A stretch of DNA of 64,000 bases from Clostridiales bacterium (GTDB lineage Bacteria; Bacillota; Clostridia; Oscillospirales; Oscillospiraceae), in the NCBI GenBank assembly GCA_019420945.1, contig JAHZGF010000046.1:18041-82040 (forward strand), read 5' to 3'. Positions 40,130 to 48,217 of this stretch are shown here, in pieces. The notes beneath the pieces were generated by a model that ran no database searches, was not told where the DNA came from, and saw only the letters and a list, made by a program, of their open reading frames with translations. A program made the translations under genes and the position numbers. Each line of letters opens with the position of its first letter. Position 1 is the first letter of the stretch.

Positions 40130-41090
40130 ATGGGTTGACCACGTTAATGGGCTCTCCTGCCAGGAATGCCCGGATATTGTCGGCGGTGGTATCGATGATT
40201 CGCTGGCGGCATTCCCGGGCCGCCCAGGCAATGTGGGGGGTGATAATGCAGTTGGGGGCCCGGAGCAACGGGTTGTCCGCCTGAATTGGCTCCTGAGATA
40301 CCACATCCAATCCGGCGGCAGAGAGCTTGCCCCGCTCCAGAGCGTCCGCCAGATCCTGATCCACCACCAGGCCACCTCGGCTGGCATTGAGCAAAATGGC
40401 CCCATCCTTCATCTGGGCGATGGTATCCCGGTTGATGATCCCTTCGGTCTCCGGAAACTGAGGACAGTGGAGGCTCACCACGTCGGACCGGGCAAGCAGC
40501 GTGGCCAGATCCACATATTCGCCGATTTGGCGCCCCTCCTCACACTCCGAGCGGCTGTAAGCCAGCACTTGCATCCCCAGGGCTCTGGCAATCTGCCCCA
40601 CCTGTCTGCCGATACGGCCAAAGCCGATGATGCCCATGGTCTTGCCCGCCAGCTCCGTCAACGGGCACTCCCAATAGCACCACTGGGGGCTGTTCTGCCA
40701 CTTGCCCTCATGGACCGTGCGGTCGTGGAGGGCCACCTGGCTACAGATCTCCAGCAGCAGCGCAATGGTGAATTGTGCCACGGCATGGGTCCCATAGGCA
40801 GGCACATTGCACACGGGAATTCCTTTTTGCCGGGCATAGTCCACGTCAATGATATTATACCCGGTGGCCAGGATGCAGAAGCATTTCACTCCGGGACAGC
40901 CGTCGATGACAGCCCGGCCAATGGGAGTCTTATTGACCACTACAATCTCCGCATCGCCAATGCTGCGGATAATCTCCTTTGGCTCCGACGGTACCTGATC
41001 ATAGACCTTCAATTCCCCCAGCTGCTCCAAGGGTGACCAGCTCAGATCTCCGGGATTCTCCACATAGGCATCCAAAATCACTATTTTCAT
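40128..41090 (-). CDS. D-2-hydroxyacid dehydrogenase (glycerate dehydrogenase/hydroxypyruvate reductase-like)
   Basis: 320 residues from ATG 41090 (AGAGG 8 bases upstream). NAD-binding motif MGIIGFGRIGRQVGQIA, substrate-binding Arg in LLNASRGGLVVDQ, Glu in GLDVVSQEP, and the His of ITPHIAWAA form the catalytic set of the family. It reduces a 2-keto acid to the D-hydroxy acid, or the reverse. The sequence is closest in feel to glycerate dehydrogenases, with the substrate uncertain. A second, unrelated-context member is at 56626. Confidence 0.9.
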   Translation of the reverse strand: MKIVILDAYVENPGDLSWSPLEQLGELKVYDQVPSEPKEIIRSIGDAEIVVVNKTPIGRAVIDGCPGVKCFCILATGYNIIDVDYARQKGIPVCNVPAYGTHAVAQFTIALLLEICSQVALHDRTVHEGKWQNSPQWCYWECPLTELAGKTMGIIGFGRIGRQVGQIARALGMQVLAYSRSECEEGRQIGEYVDLATLLARSDVVSLHCPQFPETEGIINRDTIAQMKDGAILLNASRGGLVVDQDLADALERGKLSAAGLDVVSQEPIQADNPLLRAPNCIITPHIAWAARECRQRIIDTTADNIRAFLAGEPINVVNP

Positions 41091-41133
41091 CGCTTTGTCC
41101 TCTTCTCTTTTCTCCACTTACGGCGTCAGGAAA

Positions 41134-42519
41134 TTATTTTTTTCGTCCTGATTTGATTGCCCGGAACGGGGCTGTCATTTTCCAGCTGGCACTGGAGGTC
41201 ACCCGCTCCAACTCCGCCCGGTATCGGTCCCGCTCCTGCTCCAGAGCGGCGCAGGTCAACTGCTGCTGTTCAAGCTGATATTCTGCCTGACGACACCGTT
41301 CCTCAATTTGCTTGATATAGTCTCCGGCCTGGCGCAGCTGTCCCTCCACATCCTGGATATAGTCCCCGGCTTGGCGCAGCTGTCCCTCCACATTCTGAAT
41401 ATGGTCTCCGGCCTGGCGCAGCTGCTCCTCCACATTCCGGACATGGTCTCCGGCCTGGCGCAACTGCTCTGCCTGCTCCCGGCAACTGGCCTCGGCGGCG
41501 GCTCCGGCGCGCAGCCATTCCATCAGGACGGGCTGATAGTAGGCCCTTTGGGCGGTCATGTCATACAACTGGAATAGGGTGAAGTGATAGCGCTGCTCCA
41601 GCACCTCCAAAGCGCCGGGCTGCCGCATCACCCGCTCCAGCGCCTCCAGGCCCGGGGCCGTCACCGGGCTGTCGGTCTGACCGCAGCCGCAGAGCAAAAA
41701 AGCCCGCTCGATCTGCAGCTCCAGCGGCGTGGCGGCATCCGGACAGCGGAAATCGCTGCCGAACCAAGCCACCAGCTGTTCATCCGTGAGCCGACTCAAC
41801 AGCCGCTCCTTGGCGATCACATACTCGTTATAGGTGCGCATCATATTGTCGGGGGTGGAGGCACTGCCCTTCTCCGGACGTTCCTCCCACCGGTAATGCA
41901 CCAGCTCCTCCGGCAACACATAAAACTGGGTTTTGCCCACCAGCTGACACCAGAGGTCATAATCATGCAGCTGGCGCAAAAAAAGGTTATAGCCTCCCAT
42001 TAGATCTCTGCGTACCAATGAGGAAGAGTGACACAGGGCATTGCCCTCATAGAAAAGATGGCGGGCCCAGCTCCTCTGGTCCGGAAATGTGGTGTGGAAA
42101 TATCGCCATATTTGAGGCGGCCCCTCTATGGTCTTGCCATCAGGACCAATAATGTCGGCAAAGGTAAAACAGGCCCCCACCTCCGGGTGGGCCGTCACAT
42201 AGGCAATCTGCTTTTCCAGCTTGTCCGGTGCCCACAAGTCATCATGATCAATGTGGGCAATCCATTGGCCTGTGCTGTGGGACAGGGCCACATTACAGGT
42301 AAAACAAATATGGTGACGGGCACAATTGCGATAAACACGAATCCTTGGATCCTGAAAAGAAGCTAGAATCTCAGGCGTGGTGTCAGTAGAAGCGTCATCC
42401 ACAATGATTAACTCCCAGTCGCTAAATGTCTGGGCCAATACGCTTTCCATACAATCCCGCAGATAAGCAGCGCCGTTATATACATTTAATACAACGCTGA
42501 CCATGGGTGTTCTGCCCAT
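41134..42519 (-). CDS. family 2 glycosyltransferase with four 14-residue coiled-coil repeats
   Basis: 461 residues from ATG 42519, 8 bases after AGGAGG. Residues 1-210 are a GT-A fold: VSVVLNVYNGAAYLRDCMESV, IIVDDASTD, and metal-binding HIDHDDLW (DxD-like). A helical section follows to about residue 345. Then four tandem copies of a 14-residue unit ([E/G]QLRQAGD[H/Y]-[V/I]-x2-[V/I]E) make a two-heptad coiled coil, ending with SSASWKMTAPFRAI, a motif seen at the C-terminus of many surface-glycan transferases. It probably builds cell-surface glycans. Its membrane-side location is inferred. Confidence 0.9.
   Translation of the reverse strand: MGRTPMVSVVLNVYNGAAYLRDCMESVLAQTFSDWELIIVDDASTDTTPEILASFQDPRIRVYRNCARHHICFTCNVALSHSTGQWIAHIDHDDLWAPDKLEKQIAYVTAHPEVGACFTFADIIGPDGKTIEGPPQIWRYFHTTFPDQRSWARHLFYEGNALCHSSSLVRRDLMGGYNLFLRQLHDYDLWCQLVGKTQFYVLPEELVHYRWEERPEKGSASTPDNMMRTYNEYVIAKERLLSRLTDEQLVAWFGSDFRCPDAATPLELQIERAFLLCGCGQTDSPVTAPGLEALERVMRQPGALEVLEQRYHFTLFQLYDMTAQRAYYQPVLMEWLRAGAAAEASCREQAEQLRQAGDHVRNVEEQLRQAGDHIQNVEGQLRQAGDYIQDVEGQLRQAGDYIKQIEERCRQAEYQLEQQQLTCAALEQERDRYRAELERVTSSASWKMTAPFRAIKSGRKK
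41302..41469 (-). repeat. four tandem 42-bp repeats inside the glycosyltransferase gene
   Basis: Units at 41302-41343, 41344-41385, 41386-41427 and 41428-41469, in frame. The central 24-25 bp are nearly invariant. Each unit encodes two heptads. Confidence 0.9.
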
Positions 42520-42591
42520 AAACATTTCCTCCTGCAGTGCCGTTGTAGTGTCTCAGTCCCGATTCCGGGACAATGTTGATTACAATAGTAC

Positions 42592-42620
42592 AATATAGAT
42601 GGTAGCACAACTTTTGTAAA
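42592..42620 (-). promoter_or_regulatory. promoter of the repeat-bearing glycosyltransferase gene
   Basis: Leftward TTTACA (42620-42615), 17-bp spacer, TATATT (42597-42592). Confidence 0.6.
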
Positions 42621-42748
42621 ATAACCAGCGGATTTTGTCTTCCCCGGCATTCTGTTCTCATATTTCATTAAATTCTGCTTATATTCGCCAGTTTTTTATT
42701 ATATTGTAATATTTCGAATAGGAAAAGTTGGTATTTTGTCGAAAAAGC

Positions 42749-42776
42749 TTGCATTTTTCCTCTGTTCTGCTACAAT
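42749..42776 (+). promoter_or_regulatory. promoter of the large amidase/lysozyme gene
   Basis: TTGCAT (42749-42754), 16-bp spacer, TACAAT (42771-42776). The AT-rich 305-bp gap 42520-42824 holds this and the divergent promoter; nothing else was recognised. Confidence 0.65.
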
Positions 42777-42824
42777 ATTGCTGTGTTATGTCATCTTGTT
42801 GACACAGATTAGGAAGGAGTAACT

Positions 42825-45800
42825 ATGAGCAAACAAATCAAACGGATGCTGGCGTTGTTGCTGTGTCTGTGCCTGTGCCTGCAATACGTCGGCGCTCTGG
42901 ACACAACAACCGCCGGAGAAAATACGTCCGGTGCTCAGGCGGTAACCGAAACCGAATCCACCGCTGATTCGGACTCCGGCTCCGCCTCGGCGCAGGACAC
43001 CACCGAAACGGCCCCGGAAAGCTCTGAGCCGGATTCGGCTTCCGGGGAAACCACTTCGGACACGGACCTTTCCTCCTCTCAGGAGGAAAGCGACTCATCT
43101 CCTGTCCAGCCTGATCAGAGTACAGAAGGTGCGGATCAGGAAACGAATTCTCCCTCTGCTCAGGACTCAGCGTCCTTGAACATCGGAGATGCGGAATCCT
43201 CCACCGACGCAACCACAGTTCAGGAGCAGAGCCCCGATCAGCAGGAAGTGTCTGAGGACGAGTCCCCGCTTTTGAGCTATGTGGTGGTCAACTCCCCCAC
43301 GGTGACCACTCCGGGCACCCAGGAAATCCTGGTGGGCATCGGAGACGAAACGGTGACGATGGAGCAGGCGGTCATTACCCTGCGCAATCAGTCCACCGGC
43401 GAAACCATGGATTACAGCGCCTCTGAACTCACTGCAGGCGCCGCCCTGTTCCAGATCTCCTATGCGGAGGGTCAGAGCGGTACATACGTAGTGGAATCCA
43501 TCCGCTATACCTATGGCGGCGTGGAGACTCAAGTGGTGTTTGCCGACATCGGCATCAATGCCGTCTACGGTGTTGACACCGATGTAGAGACTGCCCCCGA
43601 CGCCGTGGCGGTGGAAGAGGACTCCGACGCCTCTTCCAGCGATGGACAGGCCGACGTAGTTTTTGACGTGTCCACCCTGGACAACGGCGGAGATCAGGAA
43701 CTGGCCGACTCGGTGGAGGAGGCCCTGAACAACGCCGACCTCCAGAACAGTATTTCCACCATGTCCCTGGAGGACGGAAAGTCCGGCAATGTGGTAATTG
43801 TGTTGGACCCCGGGCATGATGCGTCCCATAGTGGAACCGACAGCACTTATAATGGTATCAAATATAACGAATACGAACTGAACCTGAAGATCGCCCAGTA
43901 CTGCAAGGCGGCTTTGGAGCAGTATGCGGGCGTCACTGTCTATCTGACCCGGGACTCCAACAACTGCCCTTATGGCGGGAAGTCCGTCACCTCCTCTACC
44001 TGTAATGCCCAGCGGGTGGCCTACGCCCAGCGGGTGGGGGCGGATTACTTTGTTGCGCTGCACCTGAACAGCTACTCCGACTCCTCTGCGGGTGGTGCTG
44101 AGATTTACTATCCCAACCAGGACTACCGGCCGAATCTGAGTACCGATGGCAAAGATCTGGCTCAGTCCATTCTAAATCAGCTTGTTGCCCTAGGCCTCCG
44201 GGATCGGGGGCTTAATGATACGGACTCCCTTCAGGTGATACGCCAGTGCAAGGAGGCGGACATCTGCGGTATCCTCGTAGAACACGCCTTCCTGTCCGGT
44301 GCCAGCGACTTTGAGAACTTCCTGTCCAGCGACGCCAAGCTGCAAAAGCTGGGCGAGGCGGATGCCGCCGGCATTGCCAACTATCTGGGGCTGTCTGAAA
44401 GCTCCGGCAACACCAATACCCCTGCCGTCACTGTGACCCAGACGGGAGTTGGGACCTTGACCGCCCGTCTCACCGGTGTCACCAGCGATATGCAAAGCGC
44501 CAAGTTTGCGGTTTGGAGCAGTGACGGCGGCCAGGACGACCTGGTCTGGTACACCGCCCAACGCCAGAGCGACGGCTCCATGACTGCCGCCATTCCCCTG
44601 AGCAACCACTCGGGCTATGGGGTTTACAACATCCATTGCTACGTTCAAACTTCCGCCGGCAGCCAGTATGCCGCTGGCACTGCCATTGATATCCCCAAAA
44701 TCTCCGGCATAGCCTCGGTAAGCACAACCAATACAGCCAACGGTTCTTTCCGGGTCACAGTATCCAACGTCAATACTCCTTTGAATATCAGCCAAGTTTC
44801 CATCGCCGTATGGACCGACGCCAACGGTCAGGACGATCTGATCTGGACCAACGCCACTCAGAGCGGCGACAGCTGGTACATCGACGTAGACACCTACGAT
44901 CACAACTACGAGACGGGGAACTACTGTATCCACGTCTATGTTCGGGATACTTTGGGCGGCTGGTATGCCATCCAATGTATTAACCATACGGTATCTTTCC
45001 AGGCCGGAAACCCTGTTGTGTCTGCCCAGTGGGATCCTGCAGGAGCCACCATGGGCCTGACCCTCAGCAACTATCTGATGGGCAAAGATGTCACTTCTGT
45101 CCGCTTTGCGGTCTGGAGCAGCGACGGCGGCCAGGACGACTTGGTCTGGTACACTGCCCAGCGCCAGAGCGACGGCACGCTGACTGCCTCAGTTCCTCTG
45201 AAGAACCACAGCAGCTATGGCGTTTACAACATTCACTGCTATGCCTATACTGCCTCCGGCAGCCGCTATGTGGCCGGTGCCTCCATTAACATTCCCAAGG
45301 TGTCCGGTACTGCCTCGGTAAGCACCACCAACGCCTCCAACGGATCCTTCCGCGTCACGGTAGCCGGGGTGAACAATCCCCAAGCCGTCAGCCAAGTCCG
45401 CATTGCCGTTTGGACCAGCGCCAATGGTCAGGATGATCTGATCTGGACCGACGCCACCCGGAGCGGTGACAGTTGGTACATTGATGTGGACACCTACGAC
45501 CACAACTATGAGACGGGTGCCTACTACATCCACGTCTATGTTCGGGATACTATGGGCGGCTGGTATGCCATCCACTGCATTGATCACACGGTATCTTTTC
45601 AGGCCGGAAATCCTGTGGTAACCCCCCAGTGGAATGCCTCTGGGGCCACCATGAGCCTGACCCTCAGCAACTATCTGATGGGCAAAGACGTCACCTCTGT
45701 CCGCTTCGCAGTCTGGAGCAGCGACGGCGGCCAAGATGACCTGGTCTGGTACACCGGTCAGCGCCAGGGTGACGGCACCATCACTGCCACGGTTCCCCTG

Positions 45801-47048
45801 AAGAACCACAACAGTTATGGCGTCTATAACATTCATTGCTACGCCTATACCGCCTCCGGCAGCCGCTATGTGGCCGGTGCCTCCACCACGGTCTCCAAGG
45901 TGAGCGGTACTGCCACTGCCACCACCATCGACAGCCTGTCCGGCAGCTTCCGGGTAGACCTGTCCAATGTGTCCCCGGTGGAAGCGGTTCAGGAAATTCG
46001 GGTTGCCGTCTGGACCAGCGCCAATAGCCAGGACGACCTGATCTGGACCACCGCTTCTCGGAACGGGAACAGCTGGTATGTGAACGTAGAAACCAGCACC
46101 CACAACTACGAATCCGGTGTCTACAACATCCATGTTTATGCCCGAGACACCATGGGCGGCTGGTACGCCGTCCAGTGTATCACTCAGACGGTTGAGGTAA
46201 GCCAGAACAGCGCCCTGATGACAGTGTCTATGAACAGCAACACCGACTACATGGATATTACCCTGAGCGGCGCCAACCTGAATCCCCAGTCCTCTGTTGT
46301 AAAATTTGCTGTATGGAGTGCCAACAACGGCCAGGATGATCTGATCTGGTACACTGCCGCCTACAGCTCCGGCAAGTGGGTTTACTCTGTTCCCCTGTCC
46401 AACCACAGGTTTGACACCGGCGTATACAACATTCATTGCTACTACAATGCCGGCACCGGAGACAAAATGCTCCGCGCCGCCACCATCACCCCCTATACTG
46501 GTGCCCGGCCCGGAAATACCGCCACAGCCCAGACGATCTGGAACTTCCTGGTGGGCAAGGGTATGACAGAGGCCGGTGCCGCCGCGCTGATGGGCAATCT
46601 GTTTGCTGAGTCCGGGCTGAACTCCACCAATCTGCAGAACAGCTTCGAATCCAGCCTGGGTTATAACGATGCCAGCTACACCACCACCGTGGACAACGGC
46701 AGCTACCGCTACAAGACTTATACCGATGTCAGAAGTTCCTTCTCCCGGGACAGCGCCGGATACGGCCTGGCCCAGTGGACCTACTGGAGCCGGAAGCAGG
46801 CCCTATATGATTACGCCAAGTCCAGAGGCACTTCCATCGGTGATCTGAACATGCAGCTGGATTTCCTGTGGCAGGAGCTGAACGCCTCCTACCCCACTGT
46901 GGTCAAAACTCTGACCACCGCCACCAGCGTCAAAACTGCGTCGGACATCGTGCTGACCCAGTTTGAGCGCCCCGCCGACCAGAGCAACTCTGTCAAGGAG
47001 CTGCGGGCCAACTATGGTCGGGCCTATTACTCCTATTACGCTGGCTGA
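42825..47048 (+). CDS. secreted cell-wall hydrolase: amidase, seven Bsp-like repeats, phage-tail-lysozyme-type domain
   Basis: 1,407 residues. Signal peptide 1-25 (LALLLCLCLCLQYVGA). Residues 25-150 are an acidic Ser/Thr/Glu stalk, then an Ig-like domain (about 150-245) and an Amidase_3 domain (about 322-523: VLDPGHDASHSG, YNEYELN, ALHLNSYSD, GILVEHAFLS; zinc His, Glu, His and catalytic Glu visible). Seven GBS Bsp-like repeats follow (about 526-1222; core FAVWSSDGGQDDLVWY). Residues 1229-1407 resemble phage tail lysozyme (IWNFLVGKGMTEAGAAALMGNLFAESGLN, GLAQWTYWSRKQAL). It would cut both peptide and glycan bonds of peptidoglycan. No sortase motif is present, so the repeats may bind the wall. 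Confidence 0.9.
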   Translation: MSKQIKRMLALLLCLCLCLQYVGALDTTTAGENTSGAQAVTETESTADSDSGSASAQDTTETAPESSEPDSASGETTSDTDLSSSQEESDSSPVQPDQSTEGADQETNSPSAQDSASLNIGDAESSTDATTVQEQSPDQQEVSEDESPLLSYVVVNSPTVTTPGTQEILVGIGDETVTMEQAVITLRNQSTGETMDYSASELTAGAALFQISYAEGQSGTYVVESIRYTYGGVETQVVFADIGINAVYGVDTDVETAPDAVAVEEDSDASSSDGQADVVFDVSTLDNGGDQELADSVEEALNNADLQNSISTMSLEDGKSGNVVIVLDPGHDASHSGTDSTYNGIKYNEYELNLKIAQYCKAALEQYAGVTVYLTRDSNNCPYGGKSVTSSTCNAQRVAYAQRVGADYFVALHLNSYSDSSAGGAEIYYPNQDYRPNLSTDGKDLAQSILNQLVALGLRDRGLNDTDSLQVIRQCKEADICGILVEHAFLSGASDFENFLSSDAKLQKLGEADAAGIANYLGLSESSGNTNTPAVTVTQTGVGTLTARLTGVTSDMQSAKFAVWSSDGGQDDLVWYTAQRQSDGSMTAAIPLSNHSGYGVYNIHCYVQTSAGSQYAAGTAIDIPKISGIASVSTTNTANGSFRVTVSNVNTPLNISQVSIAVWTDANGQDDLIWTNATQSGDSWYIDVDTYDHNYETGNYCIHVYVRDTLGGWYAIQCINHTVSFQAGNPVVSAQWDPAGATMGLTLSNYLMGKDVTSVRFAVWSSDGGQDDLVWYTAQRQSDGTLTASVPLKNHSSYGVYNIHCYAYTASGSRYVAGASINIPKVSGTASVSTTNASNGSFRVTVAGVNNPQAVSQVRIAVWTSANGQDDLIWTDATRSGDSWYIDVDTYDHNYETGAYYIHVYVRDTMGGWYAIHCIDHTVSFQAGNPVVTPQWNASGATMSLTLSNYLMGKDVTSVRFAVWSSDGGQDDLVWYTGQRQGDGTITATVPLKNHNSYGVYNIHCYAYTASGSRYVAGASTTVSKVSGTATATTIDSLSGSFRVDLSNVSPVEAVQEIRVAVWTSANSQDDLIWTTASRNGNSWYVNVETSTHNYESGVYNIHVYARDTMGGWYAVQCITQTVEVSQNSALMTVSMNSNTDYMDITLSGANLNPQSSVVKFAVWSANNGQDDLIWYTAAYSSGKWVYSVPLSNHRFDTGVYNIHCYYNAGTGDKMLRAATITPYTGARPGNTATAQTIWNFLVGKGMTEAGAAALMGNLFAESGLNSTNLQNSFESSLGYNDASYTTTVDNGSYRYKTYTDVRSSFSRDSAGYGLAQWTYWSRKQALYDYAKSRGTSIGDLNMQLDFLWQELNASYPTVVKTLTTATSVKTASDIVLTQFERPADQSNSVKELRANYGRAYYSYYAG
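44400..46490 (+). repeat. exact 600-bp supra-repeats (3.5 copies) in the wall hydrolase gene
   Basis: Units 44400-44999, 45000-45599 and 45600-46199, then a half unit. Each is a type-A plus a type-B Bsp-like domain. The word TTYGCRGTYTGGAGCA occurs at 44505, 45105 and 45705, exactly 600 bp apart. Copies two and three are nearly identical. Confidence 0.9.
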
Positions 47049-47066
47049 ATATAGCCAAACAAATGA

Positions 47067-47107
47067 AAAACGCGCGGGTTTCGCATCTTGCGAAACCCGC
47101 GCGTTTT
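47067..47107. terminator. strong bidirectional terminator
   Basis: AAAACGCGCGGGTTTCGCA pairs perfectly with its complement across a TCT loop, with A and T runs outside. Confidence 0.92.
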
Positions 47108-47116
47108 ATTTTTTGT

Positions 47117-48190
47117 TCAGGCTCGATCAATCAGCCGGGTGGAGACCGTGCCCACCGCAATGGTCAGCGCCAGGATCAACAAGAAAGCAGCAGCGAAGCT
47201 ATGGTTGAGCAGACCTTGCACAGCGGCGGAATAACCCAACAGCGTTTTAATCAAGGGCATATGCCAAAGATAGATTCCATACTGATTTCTGGAGACAAAG
47301 AGCAGACCTTTGGACAGAGGCGAACCAAATCTCAAGGGCAATCGAGAGAAGAAATACACCGTAACGCCCAGCAGCAGCGCCAACACACTGTGCCAGATAT
47401 AGGCCAGGGGGAAATCCCCGTACAGGCCGTAGCGGCTGACGGGCATCATCCAAAGGACCAGTGCCGCCACACCAACGACAAAAGGCAGGAAATTCAGCCA
47501 CTGTCTGCTCGCGGAACTCTGTTGGTTTTCCCTGCGTTTCAACAACCAGGACAGGAACATTCCCACCATGAAGTTGTCCAAAGCTGGCACCAACTGGCGG
47601 CCATAAATGAAATAAAGAACGCTGTCCACTCCTTTGGGGGCCAGTCCCATGTGGTAAATCAGGTACTTACACAGCACTGAAACCGCCACCGAGGCCACCA
47701 GCGTGAGAATCGGCTTCCGCTTCATGGCCCGATAGAGCAGTACGGAAATCAGGTAAAACTGAAACACCGTTCCCATTGTCCACAGCGCCCCGTTGATGCT
47801 ACCGTTGGTACTGGGCCAAAGATTGTGGATCAGCAGAGCGTGGGTAATCAAATGAGGGAAACCGGCCTTGCTCAGCAGCGATGCCTGCTCAGAAAACAAC
47901 AGCAGCACCGCGCAACAGACATAATACTGCGGCAGAATTCGCACCACCCGACGGCGCAGGAATGAGATATAGGTGAGTTGGCCCTTTCCATCATCGGAGG
48001 CCAGAGACAGGTAAATTCCAAAGCCGCTGATCAGAAAAAACAGGGTGACGCCCACTTCGCCTCCCAACACCAGGAACTGATTCAAAAAGGATCCGCTATA
48101 TGGATTCCCCGTCAGCACATAGGCGTGATAGAAAACGATGATCAGAATGGCAACCGCACGCACAATATCAATACTCTTATTCCGCTTCAT
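47117..48190 (-). CDS. acyltransferase family 3 membrane protein (OafA/WecH-like)
   Basis: 357 residues, about ten membrane segments. It opens KSIDIVRAVAILIIVFYHAYVLTG, with the family His in FYHA, then FFLISGFGIYLS and RRRVVRILPQYYVCC, where the Arg-rich loop marks acyltransferase 3. It transfers acetyl or similar groups to extracellular sugars. It lies in the envelope gene cluster, 27 bp after the LTA-synthase-like gene on the same strand, so it is probably co-transcribed and may decorate the same polymer. Confidence 0.9.
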   Translation of the reverse strand: MKRNKSIDIVRAVAILIIVFYHAYVLTGNPYSGSFLNQFLVLGGEVGVTLFFLISGFGIYLSLASDDGKGQLTYISFLRRRVVRILPQYYVCCAVLLLFSEQASLLSKAGFPHLITHALLIHNLWPSTNGSINGALWTMGTVFQFYLISVLLYRAMKRKPILTLVASVAVSVLCKYLIYHMGLAPKGVDSVLYFIYGRQLVPALDNFMVGMFLSWLLKRRENQQSSASRQWLNFLPFVVGVAALVLWMMPVSRYGLYGDFPLAYIWHSVLALLLGVTVYFFSRLPLRFGSPLSKGLLFVSRNQYGIYLWHMPLIKTLLGYSAAVQGLLNHSFAAAFLLILALTIAVGTVSTRLIDRA

Positions 48191-48217
48191 CCGATTTCCC
48201 TCTTCTTTATCAATGCA

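Noticed and set aside
41302..41469. Possible CRISPR-like array
   Set aside because: The 42-bp units are directly adjacent with no spacers and keep the reading frame of the glycosyltransferase.
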